From Pogostemon cablin (lineage: Eukaryota; Streptophyta; Magnoliopsida; Lamiales; Lamiaceae), in NCBI GenBank assembly GCA_023678885.1, contig CM042965.1, forward strand, positions 32,717,777 through 32,781,776: a stretch of 64,000 bases of DNA. Direction: 5' to 3'. The translations under genes and the position numbers were made by a program. Positions 11,197-22,972 of the stretch are shown in pieces (position 1 is the stretch's first letter; every line of letters starts with the position of its first letter). The notes under the pieces were generated by a model. It ran no database searches, was not told the origin of the DNA, and was given only the letters and a program-made list of their open reading frames with translations.

Positions 11197-13103
11197 TTCA
11201 AAGTGGTAATCCGTCGTGACTCTCCGACGTTAAACATGAGCGCCTGTTGGGGGCTTGCCCTTCCGTTTTAGTGCTTTATTATTTCTTTTGTGTGCGTAAG
11301 AAATTTTTATATTTAAGGTGCTTACTAATCGACAATTACATCTCTTTTCAAACTTAGTTTCGACTTACGTTTTTACTAAGTTTGGGGGGGTGTGATGTAC
11401 TTACCTCATTGAAGCACTAAGAGTATAATCTTTTCTTTGTAATGTTTGCTAGGGGAGTTGATTTTTTGCGGTATGTTGAAACTTTAATCGGTTTTAATGT
11501 GTCGATTTTTTGCAATTTACCTAGTGTTCAGTGGTGTTTCTAGTGTGTGGAGTCAATTACATAGTCAATTAATTCTTTCTTATAGTTCTCCTATTTTATT
11601 ATTGATGAATCTTGTGATGATGAGTTTGTTTGAGCTTTGATGATAGAAAAGGTAAAAGAGTGGCAAGACGAGTTCAACATTGAGGCTTCAACTCGAGGAG
11701 CTCGTACATTGAAGAAAAATTAGGTGCCCTCGTTTCCTTTTTCTAATTTTTATATGTGCTTTTAATTCATGGAGTGAATGATTGTGTTAATGGTGGTGAT
11801 CCATGTGAGCTTATATTGTTAAAATTGTCTTTGAAATTCATATGCTCTTGAAATTGATGAAGGAAGTGTACTTGAGTTATATTGTGATATGATGTTCTAT
11901 GTGTACTTGTGGGATATTAATTACTATGAAAAGTGCTCTGTTACTTGTTAAAAACCCATGTGAGATTTTGAGCCTCGTTGATCATGTACATAATCACATG
12001 GTATTTCTTTCTGGTGAGTATCGTTCTTGTGTGTGTATTCTAGAACTTGCCTCTTGTCTTACTTGAAACTACACGTGTGATAGATAATGGGAGATGATTT
12101 TAGGCCATCTTTGAATTTATAAGTCACTTAGCCAAATAATTCCCTATACCATATGATTGTTTATCCGTAGTTAGCCCCGTTGAGCCTAAAAACCTCATTC
12201 TTTGGCAGGCTACGTGAAATAACCACTTTGAGCATCTGAATTTTTTGAGCCTTGATTGTCTTATTAGTGGAGAATTAATGGCTTTTCAAAGTGTGTTGAT
12301 AGAGCTTGATAACGAACAGCTTGAGAAGGAATGAAATTGGTATTTAATTAGTGATGGATTTTGATAATGCATCTAAGGAGAAGCATGAAGTAGTGCTTAA
12401 ATCTAGTACTCCATTGAATCAAATACCCTAGGGTAGTGCTTAAATCTAGTACCCTATGGAGGATGCGTGAGGTAGTCCCGAAACTGGTACCTCAAGAGAA
12501 AAAGCAGAAAAAGAGAGGGACAAAACGGATGAGCTTGAGAAAAGAAAAATAATTGTGCTTGAAGGTGAAGAAGGAATGAAAATCGTCTGCATTGAAAAGG
12601 AAGAGAGGATGAAAGTTGAAGTGATCAATCAGCTTTAGTTCTCCACTATTTGAGTCACATTGTCCATATATTTCCTACCTTAACCAAAGAGCCAACATTA
12701 CATCCAAAAGAAAAGTCCTTTTTGATCCCATTGTCGAATCATACTTTTAGTGGTGGAGAGTTTGAGACTTTTGGCAAGCTTATGGTTACGCATGCACTTG
12801 AATTGAATCTGAGCGTAAACACCTTAATCCATAAGTGTACATCTTTTACACTTGAGTGTGAGTGATATATACTTCCCGTGAGAACATTTTGATGGAGCAT
12901 TTGAATTGGTGGTGATTGTCTTAACTTGTATGCTTTGAATTGATTATTACATGTAATAAGAGTTGCATGACCTAAGTTGATAACAATTGTATTTTGAATG
13001 GGGTATTGGTCATAGTCCTTGTTTCCCCGCTAATTTTCTTACTCTCTCTCACTTTATTTTTATTTTGTTGCCACGGGACGAGCAACGGGTAAGTTTGGGG
13101 ATT
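11197..13103 (+). other. Noncoding 3' internal region with polypurine tracts
   Basis: It is collinear with the region following pol in the minus-strand element (22,972 downward): CGCCTGTTGGGGGCTTGCCC, then AAGTTTGGGGGGG at 11,384. Further on (12,100-12,900) it matches the tail of the element at 35.9-36.6 kb, including the AAACTGGTACCTC-type motif. A second purine tract lies next to the 3' LTR (13,091-13,100). No gene is seen. Confidence 0.7.
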
Positions 13104-14963
13104 TGATGAGAGTGAAAATAAGCGTGTTTTAATATCCAATTTAACACCTTTTTGATTGATATTGTAGTCTTATATGAGCACAAATGTCTTATATTCATTA
13201 TATGTGAGAAAAAGGTGCACTTGAGGTGTTTTGTTGTGTTTTAGGTGGAAAAAGGATCAAAAGAGCCAAGTTTGAGAAAAGGTGCAATTTGTGCAAGAAT
13301 GCTGATAAACGCATATCCAACTTGTGTAATTATTCTGTATTGATGTGGAGCTCTGAAGGGGAAGTGTGATACATGGTTGGAAAGCCACTGAAGAGAGGGT
13401 CGTTTTTGCGTAAAGAACATCCCATTCGGAGGCCGAACGAGGAAGTTATGAGCAAAGTGGTGACGCCGCGCGAGCTGTGCCGAACAGAATTGTAGTGCTA
13501 CTTTCCATGGCCTGTTACATATTCAACTCTTAGAGTTTTTGTGATTTCTTTATATGGATAGAAAGCCAAGTAAGAGAGAATCGCTTGAATGCAAAAATCA
13601 CTCAATTCGGAGGTCGGATGTGAAAGTTATACGCGAAACGGAGAGACTGCGCAAATCCAGTAGCAGGGTTCGACCTGTGGTTCGACCTGGGGCCAGTGGT
13701 TCGACCTGTTTGACGAGGTCGAACCTACGTGCGGGAACTTATGTATTTTCGAGGCCAAAACGCATGGGATCACTTGAAAAGCCCATTCCAAGCCCTAGAG
13801 ACGTGATTACAAGTATAAAAGGAGGCTCATGCAGTCAAGAAAAACGTCACCAATCACCGAGGAGAGGCCACAACCATACAACACCCCACAAGGGGGGATC
13901 ACCCCCCATCCATCATCCACTTCCTTTCCTTCATCCATCCATCACTTTGAAGATTCGTTTGTGGAATCAAGAGGAGAACCAAGAGGAGGATTCAAGATGG
14001 AGAAGGGCATGAAGACGCCATATCAAGGGTTTATTCGTTTCCTAATTTATCTTGTATTTTCCGGACATCCGGGTAAGATCTATCCAACACCCATGATTGT
14101 TCTTCGAAACATCATGGGCTAGAGCCTTTTTGGTAGATTTAGGAGTTTGAAGGTTTTATCTAGTTAATTGAACTTCCATGTATACACTCCGTACAACACT
14201 ACTTGTGGTTTATTTTATATATGATTGTACTTTCTTAATCCATATTCACGGTCGTTTTGTGCATCTTCAATTGGTATATAGAGTCTGAATATATATCTTG
14301 GTTGTAGATTGAGTGCGTTCACCGCTGAACAGGATTCCATGTTATGATCCTAAGTGAGGGGACTCCGAAGCTTCATTAGAACTATCATATATGAATACTT
14401 ATTAATTGAATTGAATTCGGATTATTAAGTAGGATAAAGAGGATAACTTTATTGTACCTATAAAGGGAGATCATATCGGGTTAGAGTACCAATCCTAGGG
14501 GTAAATAATTGATACTGATAGTACCTAGAAAGGGGGGTGAAATTATATCTCTTGCTCCGAGGTTATTCACACGTATTACACGCATGTTTACTTGTGTCTA
14601 TAGAGTAGATATGCATGGTTTAGTGATGCGTCCATATTCCACAAGGTAGAGTCGGACATTGACACATGGAAGAGAAGTTAAGTAGTGAAACTGGATTATC
14701 CTAGAGCTACCTATTCTCCTACTTGATCCACTTTCGTATTCTTCAAAGTGATATTTATTTTATTTGTTATTTTAATTACTTGTTTATTAGTTTAATAATT
14801 CTAAACATCAAACTCTTATTGCTTTGTCTTAATTAATTTAGATAATAATTAAATTGATAATACGCCGTCCCTTGGGTTCGATATTCACTTGGTCACCTTT
14901 CGAGACTACAATTGATATCCTTCATACTTGGGGATTAATTGTGTGTTGAGAAAATGCTCATCA
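13104..14963 (+). repeat. 3' LTR of the non-autonomous element
   Basis: It is 1,860 bp, nearly identical to the 5' LTR; the TATA box is at 13,814 and the GGTTCGACC word cluster at 13,666-13,723. Confidence 0.9.
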
Positions 14964-15217
14964 GGTGTCCCACGTATTTTTACCTATTTCATTTTTGGCA
15001 AAAATACATAATATTTTATTACATACTTTTTACAATCCCAACAACTTTAATTACTTTTTTACATTTTATTCATCATTCTCAATAACTTTATTCACTTTTT
15101 CTTTTTAAATTACTAATTTTTTAATACTTTTTCTTACATTATATATTAAAAAAATAAAACGTCATAATTTCCGTACCCGTACAAATAAGTAAAAATACTC
15201 GAGACGGAGGGAGTATC

Positions 15218-15698
15218 TTTTAAAAGGCAATGACTAGCGTGCCTAAGTTTTTTTTCCAGAATCTGTGCGACCGTGGGTCTCACACCCTAATATCACCGCA
15301 ATTTCGTACATGCAGTTATCGCTTGCTTGTTTGTTTTTTTATTCTTCTTTTTTATTTATTTAATTTTAGATGTATAATTATAATTTTATCCATATGTTTT
15401 AGGGTATAATTTATCACTAGAATTTAGTGTTTAGGGTATAATTGTAATTTAACTCTTATGATTTAGGGTATAATTTATCTCTAGGGTTTATAATTTAGGG
15501 TATAATTGTAATTTTATCATTGTGGTTTAGGATATAATTTATCCCTAGGATTTTCATTTAAGTACTATAATAAATTTAAAAATAAAATAAAAAACAACAT
15601 TAATGAAAGAGTAGGAATTAATTAAGAAGGGTGGGGACAAAGGGGCACCAATTCAATTTGGGCATCTGATTGTACTCTAGTCACTCTCCTTTTAAAAT
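15218..15698. mobile_element. MITE with a short telomere-like minisatellite inside
   Basis: Inverted ends begin TTTTAAAAGG followed by a TGACTAG-containing stretch (left), and the reverse complement of TTTTAAAAGGAGAGTGACTA (right). The inside (15,395-15,560) has about three units built from TTTAGGGTATAATT. A longer copy in the other orientation lies at 18,507-19,345. Confidence 0.65.
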
Positions 15699-15745
15699 GT
15701 CAAACAAATTGTAAATTTAATTAACTAAATTTAAAATAAGTTATT

Positions 15746-17343
15746 TGATGAGATTGAAAATCTATGTACTTTTGGATACGATTTGATATCTCTTTCAGTA
15801 TTTTAATTGTTATTATTTGCACAAATCTTAATACTTTGAATGATTATTGACCAAAAGATTTTTGAGAGATATTTTGTTGTGTTTTGATCGGAAAAAGAAT
15901 AAAAAATTGCAAAGTTGGAATGAAGGGTGAATTTGTGCAACATGCAAGAAAACAGATGATCAATTTCCATAATTTTTCTGTACGTGTGTGGCTGTGAGGT
16001 CGCCAGCTGTCAGCAAGAATTCCAAAAATTCACGAAAATTACCCTATTTTTCTTATTTTATTAGTCGCCAAGTTATTTCCTAATCTCACACATCTCCATA
16101 TCTTTCATATTATATTTTTCCTTATTTTCAAGATCCCATATCCTTCTACTCCTTATCTTATTCCATTTTCACTCCTATATATATACTTCATTCTCGTCAC
16201 CACATAAACGTGTGGAGAAACTGCATAATCTACTACCACCACATCACCTAGGGTTCTAAACCCTAATCCACCATATCCGCCTTTCATCTTCTACCCATCA
16301 TCCGCCATCCAACATCCATTATTTGGAGAGGATTCAAGAGAGTATTCGTCTACTTGATTGGAGACGGAAATTCTGGAGAAGACGGAGTTGAAGAAGGAGA
16401 ACCAAACAAATAAGTTTTCTTTCTTTACTTTATTATTTCTAGTTTTTAGACTCATGGGTAAGTCCTTTTCCATAGACATAGTTGTTGCTTGTAACATCAT
16501 GAGCTAAGTATCTTGTTGGTAATGTTAGGGCTTTAAACAATTTTGACTATGTGATTTGATTGTCATAGACTTGGATTTTCTTATACTGCAGTATGTCTAT
16601 TTCCTCATTGAAGAAGATATTTTGAGACTTCATATTATTGTGTTTTGAGTTTTGATTCCTTTGATTATTCATGACTGTATCACTAATTGGATAGTTAATA
16701 GGATTCTCTTTTTCTGCATGATAATTGTTGTTTCATGTGGCAGTCCCAGGGGATTGACCTATAATTTTTAAGATAGCTAGACAATCAATTTGAGCTTTTA
16801 ATTACTTGGTAAAACAACATTATTAGGTAATTGGTAAGGAGACAAAAGGGGTTAATAATTTAGTACCTAGAAATAGAATTCTAGTGCTCTAACTTTTAAT
16901 GGAATTTAACATGAATAGAGAGAGTGAGAGTTAATTCCTTATCGATCCTAGGATTTATAGGTCATTATGAGTGTTAGATTCTACCTGATCAAGGAAATCT
17001 AACTAGGTTTAGTGATCCTCTTATAAATATTTGTAGGTAATTAATTTGAGTTTATAATAATCTGTCACATGGTTAAACTGGATTGCCTTTAGCATTATCA
17101 GTCTCTTATCTTTGAATACTTATTGTTTTCTCGTCATCTTATTTTATTTTATTTATTTATTATTTTCACTTTTCTTGGTTAACAAAACTTGTGTTTGTCT
17201 TCAAGAGAAATAGTCATATTACATTTATTTGTCACTCTGACACTATTCCATGGGTTCGATAATTTAATTTGGTCACACACGTACTACAATTGATCCCTAC
17301 ACTTGAGGTGAGATTCATATTTTCCAAAAGAAAATAGCGATCA
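15746..17343 (+). mobile_element. Solo LTR, TSD TTATT
   Basis: It starts TGATGAGATTG and ends TAGCGATCA, with TTATT directly outside both ends (15,741-15,745 and 17,344-17,348). A TATA-like CTATATATATA stands at 16,174-16,184. The following leader resembles the corresponding part of the 8,546 LTR around the sequence ACATCATGAGCTA. This 1,598 bp LTR lacks an obvious word array. Ectopic LTR-LTR recombination normally leaves such solo copies. Confidence 0.88.
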
Positions 17344-17420
17344 TTATTATTGGAGTATTATAATACGCATTCTACCGACAAACTTTATTAAAGCTAATTA
17401 TGAAATTGATGCTGCAATTA

Positions 17421-17985
17421 CTCCCTCCGATTTGTTTCATATTATTTTTCATAATTACTGAGGACAAGATATTTAAGAAAGTTGTTTTTTATTAATTTTA
17501 TTGAAATTTAAAGAGTAATGGTAGTACTTTTTAATAATAAATAAATAAATTATAAAATACTGTTTTAAATGTATTAGGTAGAGATATTAATTTTAAAATT
17601 AAAATGTATTTTGAAGTTATGAGAGTGATGTGATTTTTTTTTATGCTAAATTTTATTATGGAATGGATAAAAATGAAATGTGCAAAATTTATTGTGAGAG
17701 GCACAAAAACATAAAGTGTGAAATTTATTATGAAATGAGAAAGTAATATTTTTTAAAAATATAGATAAAAATTAAAAAAAATAATCCCTCCGTCTAATAA
17801 TAAGGTATTCATTTTGTCATTTGGGTCGCCCACTCTAAATTTATCAATTTTTCATTTTTAGTAAAAGGACCCACACATACAACCACTTATTATTAATACA
17901 ACTACCCACTCTATATAAAATAACAATACTCTTTAATTTATGTGCTAAAATCAAATAAATACCTTAGGTATTGCCACATCATCAA
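17421..17985. mobile_element. Two degenerate MITE fragments
   Basis: One begins TACTCCCTCCG at 17,421 and runs to about 17,750. The next begins TAATCCCTCCGTC at 17,783. Both contain the family's CCCACTCTATATAAAATAA or TTTATTATGGAATGG stretches, but their right ends are worn. Confidence 0.5.
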
Positions 17986-18077
17986 AATCGCCATTTATAG
18001 TAGCAACTTAGCTTATTTCGTTAAACTTTCCCAGGATAACCATAATTGATTAAATAAAAATTTAAACCACGATGTAT

Positions 18078-18162
18078 TACTTCTTCCGTCCCAAAATTTT
18101 TTGCACACTTCCTTTGTAATTTACAAAGGAAATGTGCAAAAAAATTCGGGATGGAGGGAGTA
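18078..18162. repeat. 85 bp near-perfect hairpin with MITE ends
   Basis: The whole segment folds back on itself: TACTTCTTCCGTCCC at one end, GGGATGGAGGGAGTA at the other, and the middle CACTTCCTTTGTAA faces TTACAAAGGAAATG with no loop. It is a Stowaway-like element reduced to little more than its inverted repeats. Confidence 0.8.
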
Positions 18163-18218
18163 TTAAATTAGCTGTGGACGAATGTCCTGCATCAATTATT
18201 TTTAACGCTCGAAATTAT

Positions 18219-18342
18219 AGGATTATTTGCAGCAAGTTCAATTATATCTCGAGATGTTAATAGGATACGACTTAAATTCTAGGATTATATGCAGCAAGTT
18301 CAATTATATCTCGAGATGTTAATATGATACGACTTATATGTC
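18219..18342. repeat. Two tandem 62 bp units
   Basis: Two adjacent copies start AGGATTAT and share GCAGCAAGTTCAATTATATC; they differ at only a few positions. Confidence 0.8.
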
Positions 18343-18506
18343 CGGTCTTTTTAATTAAAAAAAATACAAGGTTAGGTTTGTATAAATAGTGGTCCGTTTA
18401 AATCAAATTATTTTTTACCCGAACTGATTAGCCCGCAGCTATATAAGGTTACCCCGTAAGTTTTAAAGGCTAGCCCGGTTAGCTCGATTAAACTTTTTTA
18501 TTATAA

Positions 18507-19345
18507 AAAAATGAGAGTGACTAGGGTACAACCAGGTTTACCAATTGAATTGGTGCCCTCTTTGGTCCCCATCATTTTAAATTAATTCATGCTCAATCAT
18601 TAATATTTTTTTATTTTATTTTTAAATTTATTATACTGTATTTAAATGACTATTATACCCTAAACATTAGGGATAAATTATAACCTAAACCATAGGGTAA
18701 AATTACAATTATACCCTAAACTCTAAATCCTAAGGATAAATATACCCTAAACCACAAAGGTAAAATTACAATTATACCTTAAACCCTAAACCCTAGGGAT
18801 AAATTATACATAAACCACAAATGTAAAATTAAAATTATACCCTAAACCTTAAACCCTAGGGATAAATTATACTCTAAACCACAAGAGTAAAATTACAATT
18901 ATACCCTAAACCCTAAGGATAAATTATACCCTAAACCACAAGAATAAAATTACAATTATACCCTAAACCTTAAACTCTAGGAATAAATTATACCCTAAAC
19001 CACAAGGGTAAAATTACAAGTATACCATAAACCCTAAACTCTTGGGATAAATTATACCCTAAACTACAAGGGTAAAATTATAATTATACCCTAAACTCTA
19101 AACTTTATGGATAAATTATACTCTAAATCACAAGAGAAAAATTACAATTATACCCTAAATCCTAAACCCTAGGGATTAATTAGAACCTAAACTACAAGGA
19201 TAAAAAAATTATACTCCTAAAATTAAATTTAAAAAAAAGAATTAAAAAAAATAAAAACAGTTGAGAAAGGTGGAGACACGCGCGGTGATACCAATTTTGA
19301 AAAGATGACGGTGGTACAGAAGTCATTGTCTAAAAAATTATTTAA
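18507..19345. mobile_element. MITE with an expanded telomere-like minisatellite
   Basis: It is the same family as 15,218-15,698, in inverse orientation, with outer stretches GAGAGTGACTAGGGTAC and CAGAAGTCATTGTC. Between about 18,655 and 19,205 lie eight or so units of 55-64 bp that combine CCCTAAACCCTAAA heptamers with AGGGATAAATTAT and AAAATTACAATT. The shorter family member has about three such units. Confidence 0.7.
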
Positions 19346-19549
19346 TAATATACTTAAATTATTACTATTAATTTTTTTATATTAACAAAATAATTTCTAT
19401 TGATAATTATATTTGATAGTAATTTAACACCCTCTAATTTATTATATTTTTGTTGGTTTGTCATTTAAAGATAAAATAATTTAAGAATAAAATATAAGAG
19501 ATATTTTGAAAAATAATACCTGAAAATCAACTATCCCAATTCACAAATA

Positions 19550-19720
19550 ATACTCCATTCGTAAACTGATAAGGTAATCATTTTTCCATTTGGCCGTACA
19601 TGATCCCACACATACCAATCATTCATTACTAGTACAATTACATACTTTATATAAAATAATAATACTATTTAATCCACGTTCAAAAAGAAAATTGATAGTT
19701 ATTGATGGATAGAAAGAGTA
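19550..19720. mobile_element. Degenerate MITE fragment
   Basis: Its internal stretches GATCCCACACATACCA and CTTTATATAAAATAATAATA are typical of the MITEs around it; the ends are unclear. Confidence 0.4.
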
Positions 19721-19862
19721 TTAACGTATTTGGAATCCTAAAATTCATTTTTATTTTATGTTTAAACTTATAAATTTTCACTCCCTCTATCCCAAAGTTA
19801 TTGACACACTTTCATTTTTGTATTATCCAACAGAAATTGACACATTTCTTTAAAAAGAACAT

Positions 19863-20252
19863 GAGACGGGATAAAATATTTTTTTGTCCCGTAAGTTTGG
19901 CCATGGATAATTTTTACCCAAAAATAAGATAAGATTTGTGCATTTGTCCCAATATCTTTATAATTGCCGAATGTTGCCCTGTTTTCACCGGAAATTGACA
20001 TTTTCGCCAGAATTGATCACGTGCATGTCACGTGATCATCGGATTTGGCATTTTCTGACGAGATAAAATATTTTTTTGCCTCATAAGATTGGCCATGTAC
20101 AATTTTTGCTCCTAAAAATATAAGATTTGGTTATTTATTGCAATATCTTTATAATTGCGCCAATATTACACCGTTTTTGCTAGAATTTGACATTTTCTCT
20201 GGAATTGATCACGTGCATGTCACGTGATCATCGAATTTGGTATTTCCCGACA
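19863..20252. repeat. Tandem 190 bp duplication with a G-box palindrome
   Basis: Two diverged units of about 190 bp each contain a perfect inverted repeat, GATCACGTG, five bases, CACGTGATC, at about 20,015-20,037 and 20,207-20,229. CACGTG is the plant G-box core. The units share the AAAATATTTTTTTG and CAATATCTTTATAATTG stretches. Confidence 0.7.
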
Positions 20253-20344
20253 AATTTGCTGACTTGGCAACACAATAGCTTCTCTGTCAACAATAATAAT
20301 AATATAATTTTAATGATAATTTAATAAAAAAATACCCTCCATCG

Positions 20345-20760
20345 ATAAACTCAGTTCTCACGTGCCCTCCACATGCTTCCACCATCTTCTCAAACTTACT
20401 CTTCTTGTCAATCAAGGGATCCCCCGTGTACCATCTCACTATGGCAGCTCACGTCCCAGCCCTCATCGCTTCCATCGTATACCGTCTAGCGCTGGAGAAT
20501 CGTCTTTTCGCGGTGTATGATGACGTCATGGACGCAGTGCAGTGGGATAAAACCCAAGCACTCGCTGGCCAAGGGCTAAAAAATGCCAACGACCCGATCC
20601 TCCCTCTGTATGGCTCCGATCTTTTGTGGTCGCTCGCACTGTTGGAGGGTGCGGATCGGGGCTATGTTTACTGTGATCCGTTAATTTATGGTGGGCCTTG
20701 AAGGAGAAGATCCGATGGCTGTCGTGGTGGTGAAAGGCTACAAGGGGGTGTTGAGAGTGG
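20345..20760 (+). other. GC-rich island with a 98-codon open frame, unrecognised
   Basis: Base composition rises sharply compared with the flanks, as in a captured gene fragment. The plus strand is open at 20,405-20,701 and includes ALENRLFAVYDDVMDAV and PLYGSDLLWSLALLEG. The minus strand also has an open stretch reading WYTGDPLIDKKSKFEKM near 20,350-20,440, so the coding strand is undecided. I do not recognise either product. It could be an exon fragment carried by a transposon, lying between the duplicated repeats and a truncated LTR. Confidence that it is a working gene is low. Confidence 0.25.
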
Positions 20761-20796
20761 AATTTCACATTTTTTAGGTCTAACATTACACCGTTT

Positions 20797-21965
20797 TGAT
20801 AGAATGTGTCCAGGATTTTGTGTAGAATGGCGTAATTTTCATATCTTGCATAATTAAGATGCTACTAAGGTGTTTTTTTGAGTTTTAAAGGGTAAAGCAG
20901 GATCAAAAGTTCAAAGTTTGAATGAAGAGTGAAAGTGTGAATGAATGCTGAAAAACACACGTTCACATTGCATAAATTTTCTATATTTATATAGAAGTCC
21001 AAATTGTTCATGAGATATGTGTTGGAAAGACACAGAAGAGAGGATCATTTTGGCGCAAAAATCACTCAAATATGAGTATGTATGAGGAAGTTATTCTCAG
21101 AATAGTGAGGTCACGCAATGCAGTCTGCAACTTATTTGACCGCTCGGCTCGAGCTGTACTCAGTGTGTGCGAGGTTGTACCCGAGCTAGAGTCCTATAGA
21201 GCTTACGAGATGTCATCTTTTCAGTCATATGCAGCTCGGTCATGGCTCAACACTTCTAAACCCAGCTAGGCTCGAGTTGGGTTCCGAGTGAGTGTTTTTG
21301 GGCCCAGTCGCGGCCTCTTCAATCCAACAGTGTATTTTTGACTTCCAGATTGGGATTTGGCATGAATTTGATGCGAAGAAGCCCTGAAAACAGCCCAAGA
21401 TATAAAAAGAGGGATCACAATACACACAAGGGAGAACCCATTCATTCCCATCGTGAATTCACGCCCAAATACCTCACACATAAGATTCACATTAATTTTC
21501 ATCATCTATCCATCTTGAAGGGGGTTCCAAGTTCAGATTGAGAGAGATCAGACGATTGGACAGAGGGACAAGGAACATAGATCTATGCTGACACAATGGT
21601 TTCGTGTTTCTCATCTTTCCCTTTCTTTTGTCTTGATTTGTGGTATGAATTTCATAGACATGAGTGTTGCTTGTAACCTCATGGGGTAATTTCTTCTACA
21701 GTTCTAGGGTTTAAAGGTTAGATTTAATTGATTTGGGAACCTAGCCCAAGATTGGGATTTTATGCAGTTGATTTTATGAATTTATTTAATTTAATCTAAC
21801 TTTGCTTCTCTGCTTCGTAATGTTCGCATAATAATTTCATGACATCTGCTATAATGCTTGATTTATTATGTTAGCTTGTGTGCGTTCATGATTGATATTG
21901 TGTATCTGTTTGGGTTTAAGGTAGTTCCGCTATAAATGCTTAATTCCATGAACTGGTAAATCAGA
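20797..21965 (+). mobile_element. Truncated Athila-like LTR
   Basis: It starts TGATAGAATGTGTCC. The module GGAAAGACACAGAAGAGAGG followed by a GAGGAAGTTATTC core is the same as in the other LTRs here. Its word cluster (21,140-21,280) uses GGCTCGAGC-type palindromes. A TATA box (TATAAAAAGAGGG) lies near 21,400. It breaks off where the word array of the minus-strand element begins. Confidence 0.65.
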
Positions 21966-21979
21966 TACTAGATCTGTTT

Positions 21980-22500
21980 AGTGGAACAGTGGTTCGAAGA
22001 GGGTTCGAGGTTTGATGTTTCGAAAAAGTGATCGAACCCCTCTGAAAATTCGAACTTAAAACGCGTACCTGGCTTGGTTCGACCTCGGGTTCGACCACCT
22101 GTACTGGTCGAACCATGGATGGCGAGGTCGAACCTCTCTTCTGGACAAACAATCTTCCTGGTTCGACCAGGGGTTCGACTTGCTAAACAGGTCGAACCTT
22201 TCATGAATTGGTCGAACCTCTCTTCTGGAAAACAGAGTGCTTCCGACTGACAGGTTCGACCTTAGGTTCGACCTCATGATCAGGTCGAACCACTATAGCT
22301 TTGGTCGAACCTCCTCTCTGGACAACTTTCAATGTCAGGTTCTACCATAGGTTCGACCTCATGGTCAGGTCGAACCACTATGGCTTTGGTCGAACCTCCT
22401 CTCTGGACAACTTTCAACGCCGGTTCGACTTCCTCTGCTTTTGTTCGACCTCTGGCTCTGGTCGAACCACTGCTAGACTTGGTCGAACCTACCTCCTGAT
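21980..22500 (-). repeat. Array of GGTTCGACC / GGTCGAACC words in the element's 3' region
   Basis: Five units start at about 22,076, 22,161, 22,254, 22,339 and 22,423. Each consists of two GGTTCGACC words, then two GGTCGAACC words, then a CTCTTCTGGA-like tail. The spacings (85, 93, 85, 84) do not all keep a reading frame. It lies beyond the end of pol in the minus-strand Athila-like element, just before the truncation point. Confidence 0.85.
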
Positions 22501-22972
22501 TTCCAAAACTGAGTGTTCTTCATTCACTACATACTTCAAACCTCAACACAACCTCATTAGGTATAATCTAGAGCACAACTTCAGAAATTGTTCCACATAA
22601 TATCATTCATGAGTATCTCCGTATAAGAAAAACACAACCAAAAACCACTGAACATTAGGCAAATTGTAAAAAATCGTCACATCAAAATCGATTAAAATTT
22701 CAACATGGCCGCAAAAACCAATTCCCCTAACAAATAATACAAAGAAAAGATTATACTCTTAATGCTTCAATGAGGTAATAACATCACACCCCCCCAAACT
22801 TAGTAAAAACGTAAGTCGAAACTAAGTTTGAAAAGAGATGTAATTGCCTATTGGTAAGCATCTTAAATACAAAAATTTCTTACTCACACGAAAAAAATAA
22901 AGCAATAAAACGGAAGGGCAAGCCCCCAACAGGCGCTCATATTTAACGTCGTAGAGTCACGACGGTACCAAA
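22501..22972 (-). other. 3' noncoding region of the minus-strand element
   Basis: It matches 11,205-11,560 of the non-autonomous element in the same sense, including the polypurine tract (CCCCCCCAAACTTAGT on the plus strand near 22,790) and the CCTAATGTTCAGTGG-like stretch. No gene is present. Confidence 0.75.

Larger units (their letters stand above)
8546..14963 (+). mobile_element. Complete non-autonomous Athila-like LTR retrotransposon, TSD GGTGT
   Basis: It has LTRs at 8,546-10,404 and 13,104-14,963, a primer site at 10,411 and a polypurine tract just before 13,104. The termini are TGATGAG and CTCATCA (or CCCCATCA at the inner end), with perfect 5 bp duplications GGTGT at 8,541-8,545 and 14,964-14,968. 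The internal 2.7 kb carries only a fused gag-protease scrap, so it must have moved using enzymes supplied by a relative. I counted roughly 35 to 40 differences between the LTRs by eye, about 2%, which indicates a recent insertion. Confidence 0.92.
8498..15215. mobile_element. Stowaway-like MITE split by an LTR retrotransposon
   Basis: The left 48 bp (8,498-8,545) and right 252 bp (14,964-15,215) together form a MITE of the 6,348 family. Reading across the insertion, GGTGT continues into CCCACGTATTTTTAC as in the intact copy. The outer ends are TACTCTCTCCGTCC and GACGGAGGGAGTA. Confidence 0.85.

Noticed and set aside
12446..12865. Small frames in the internal region of the non-autonomous element
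   Set aside because: They have no similarity to any retroelement protein, and the matching region at 36.2-36.6 kb does not keep the frames.
18655..19205. Interstitial telomere
   Set aside because: CCCTAAA heptamers are only part of a 55-64 bp unit inside a MITE that has a second copy nearby.
22076..22500. CRISPR-like array of regular repeats with spacers
   Set aside because: The repeats are short palindromic words in both orientations inside a plant retrotransposon, and spacers are themselves repeated; there is no cas gene.
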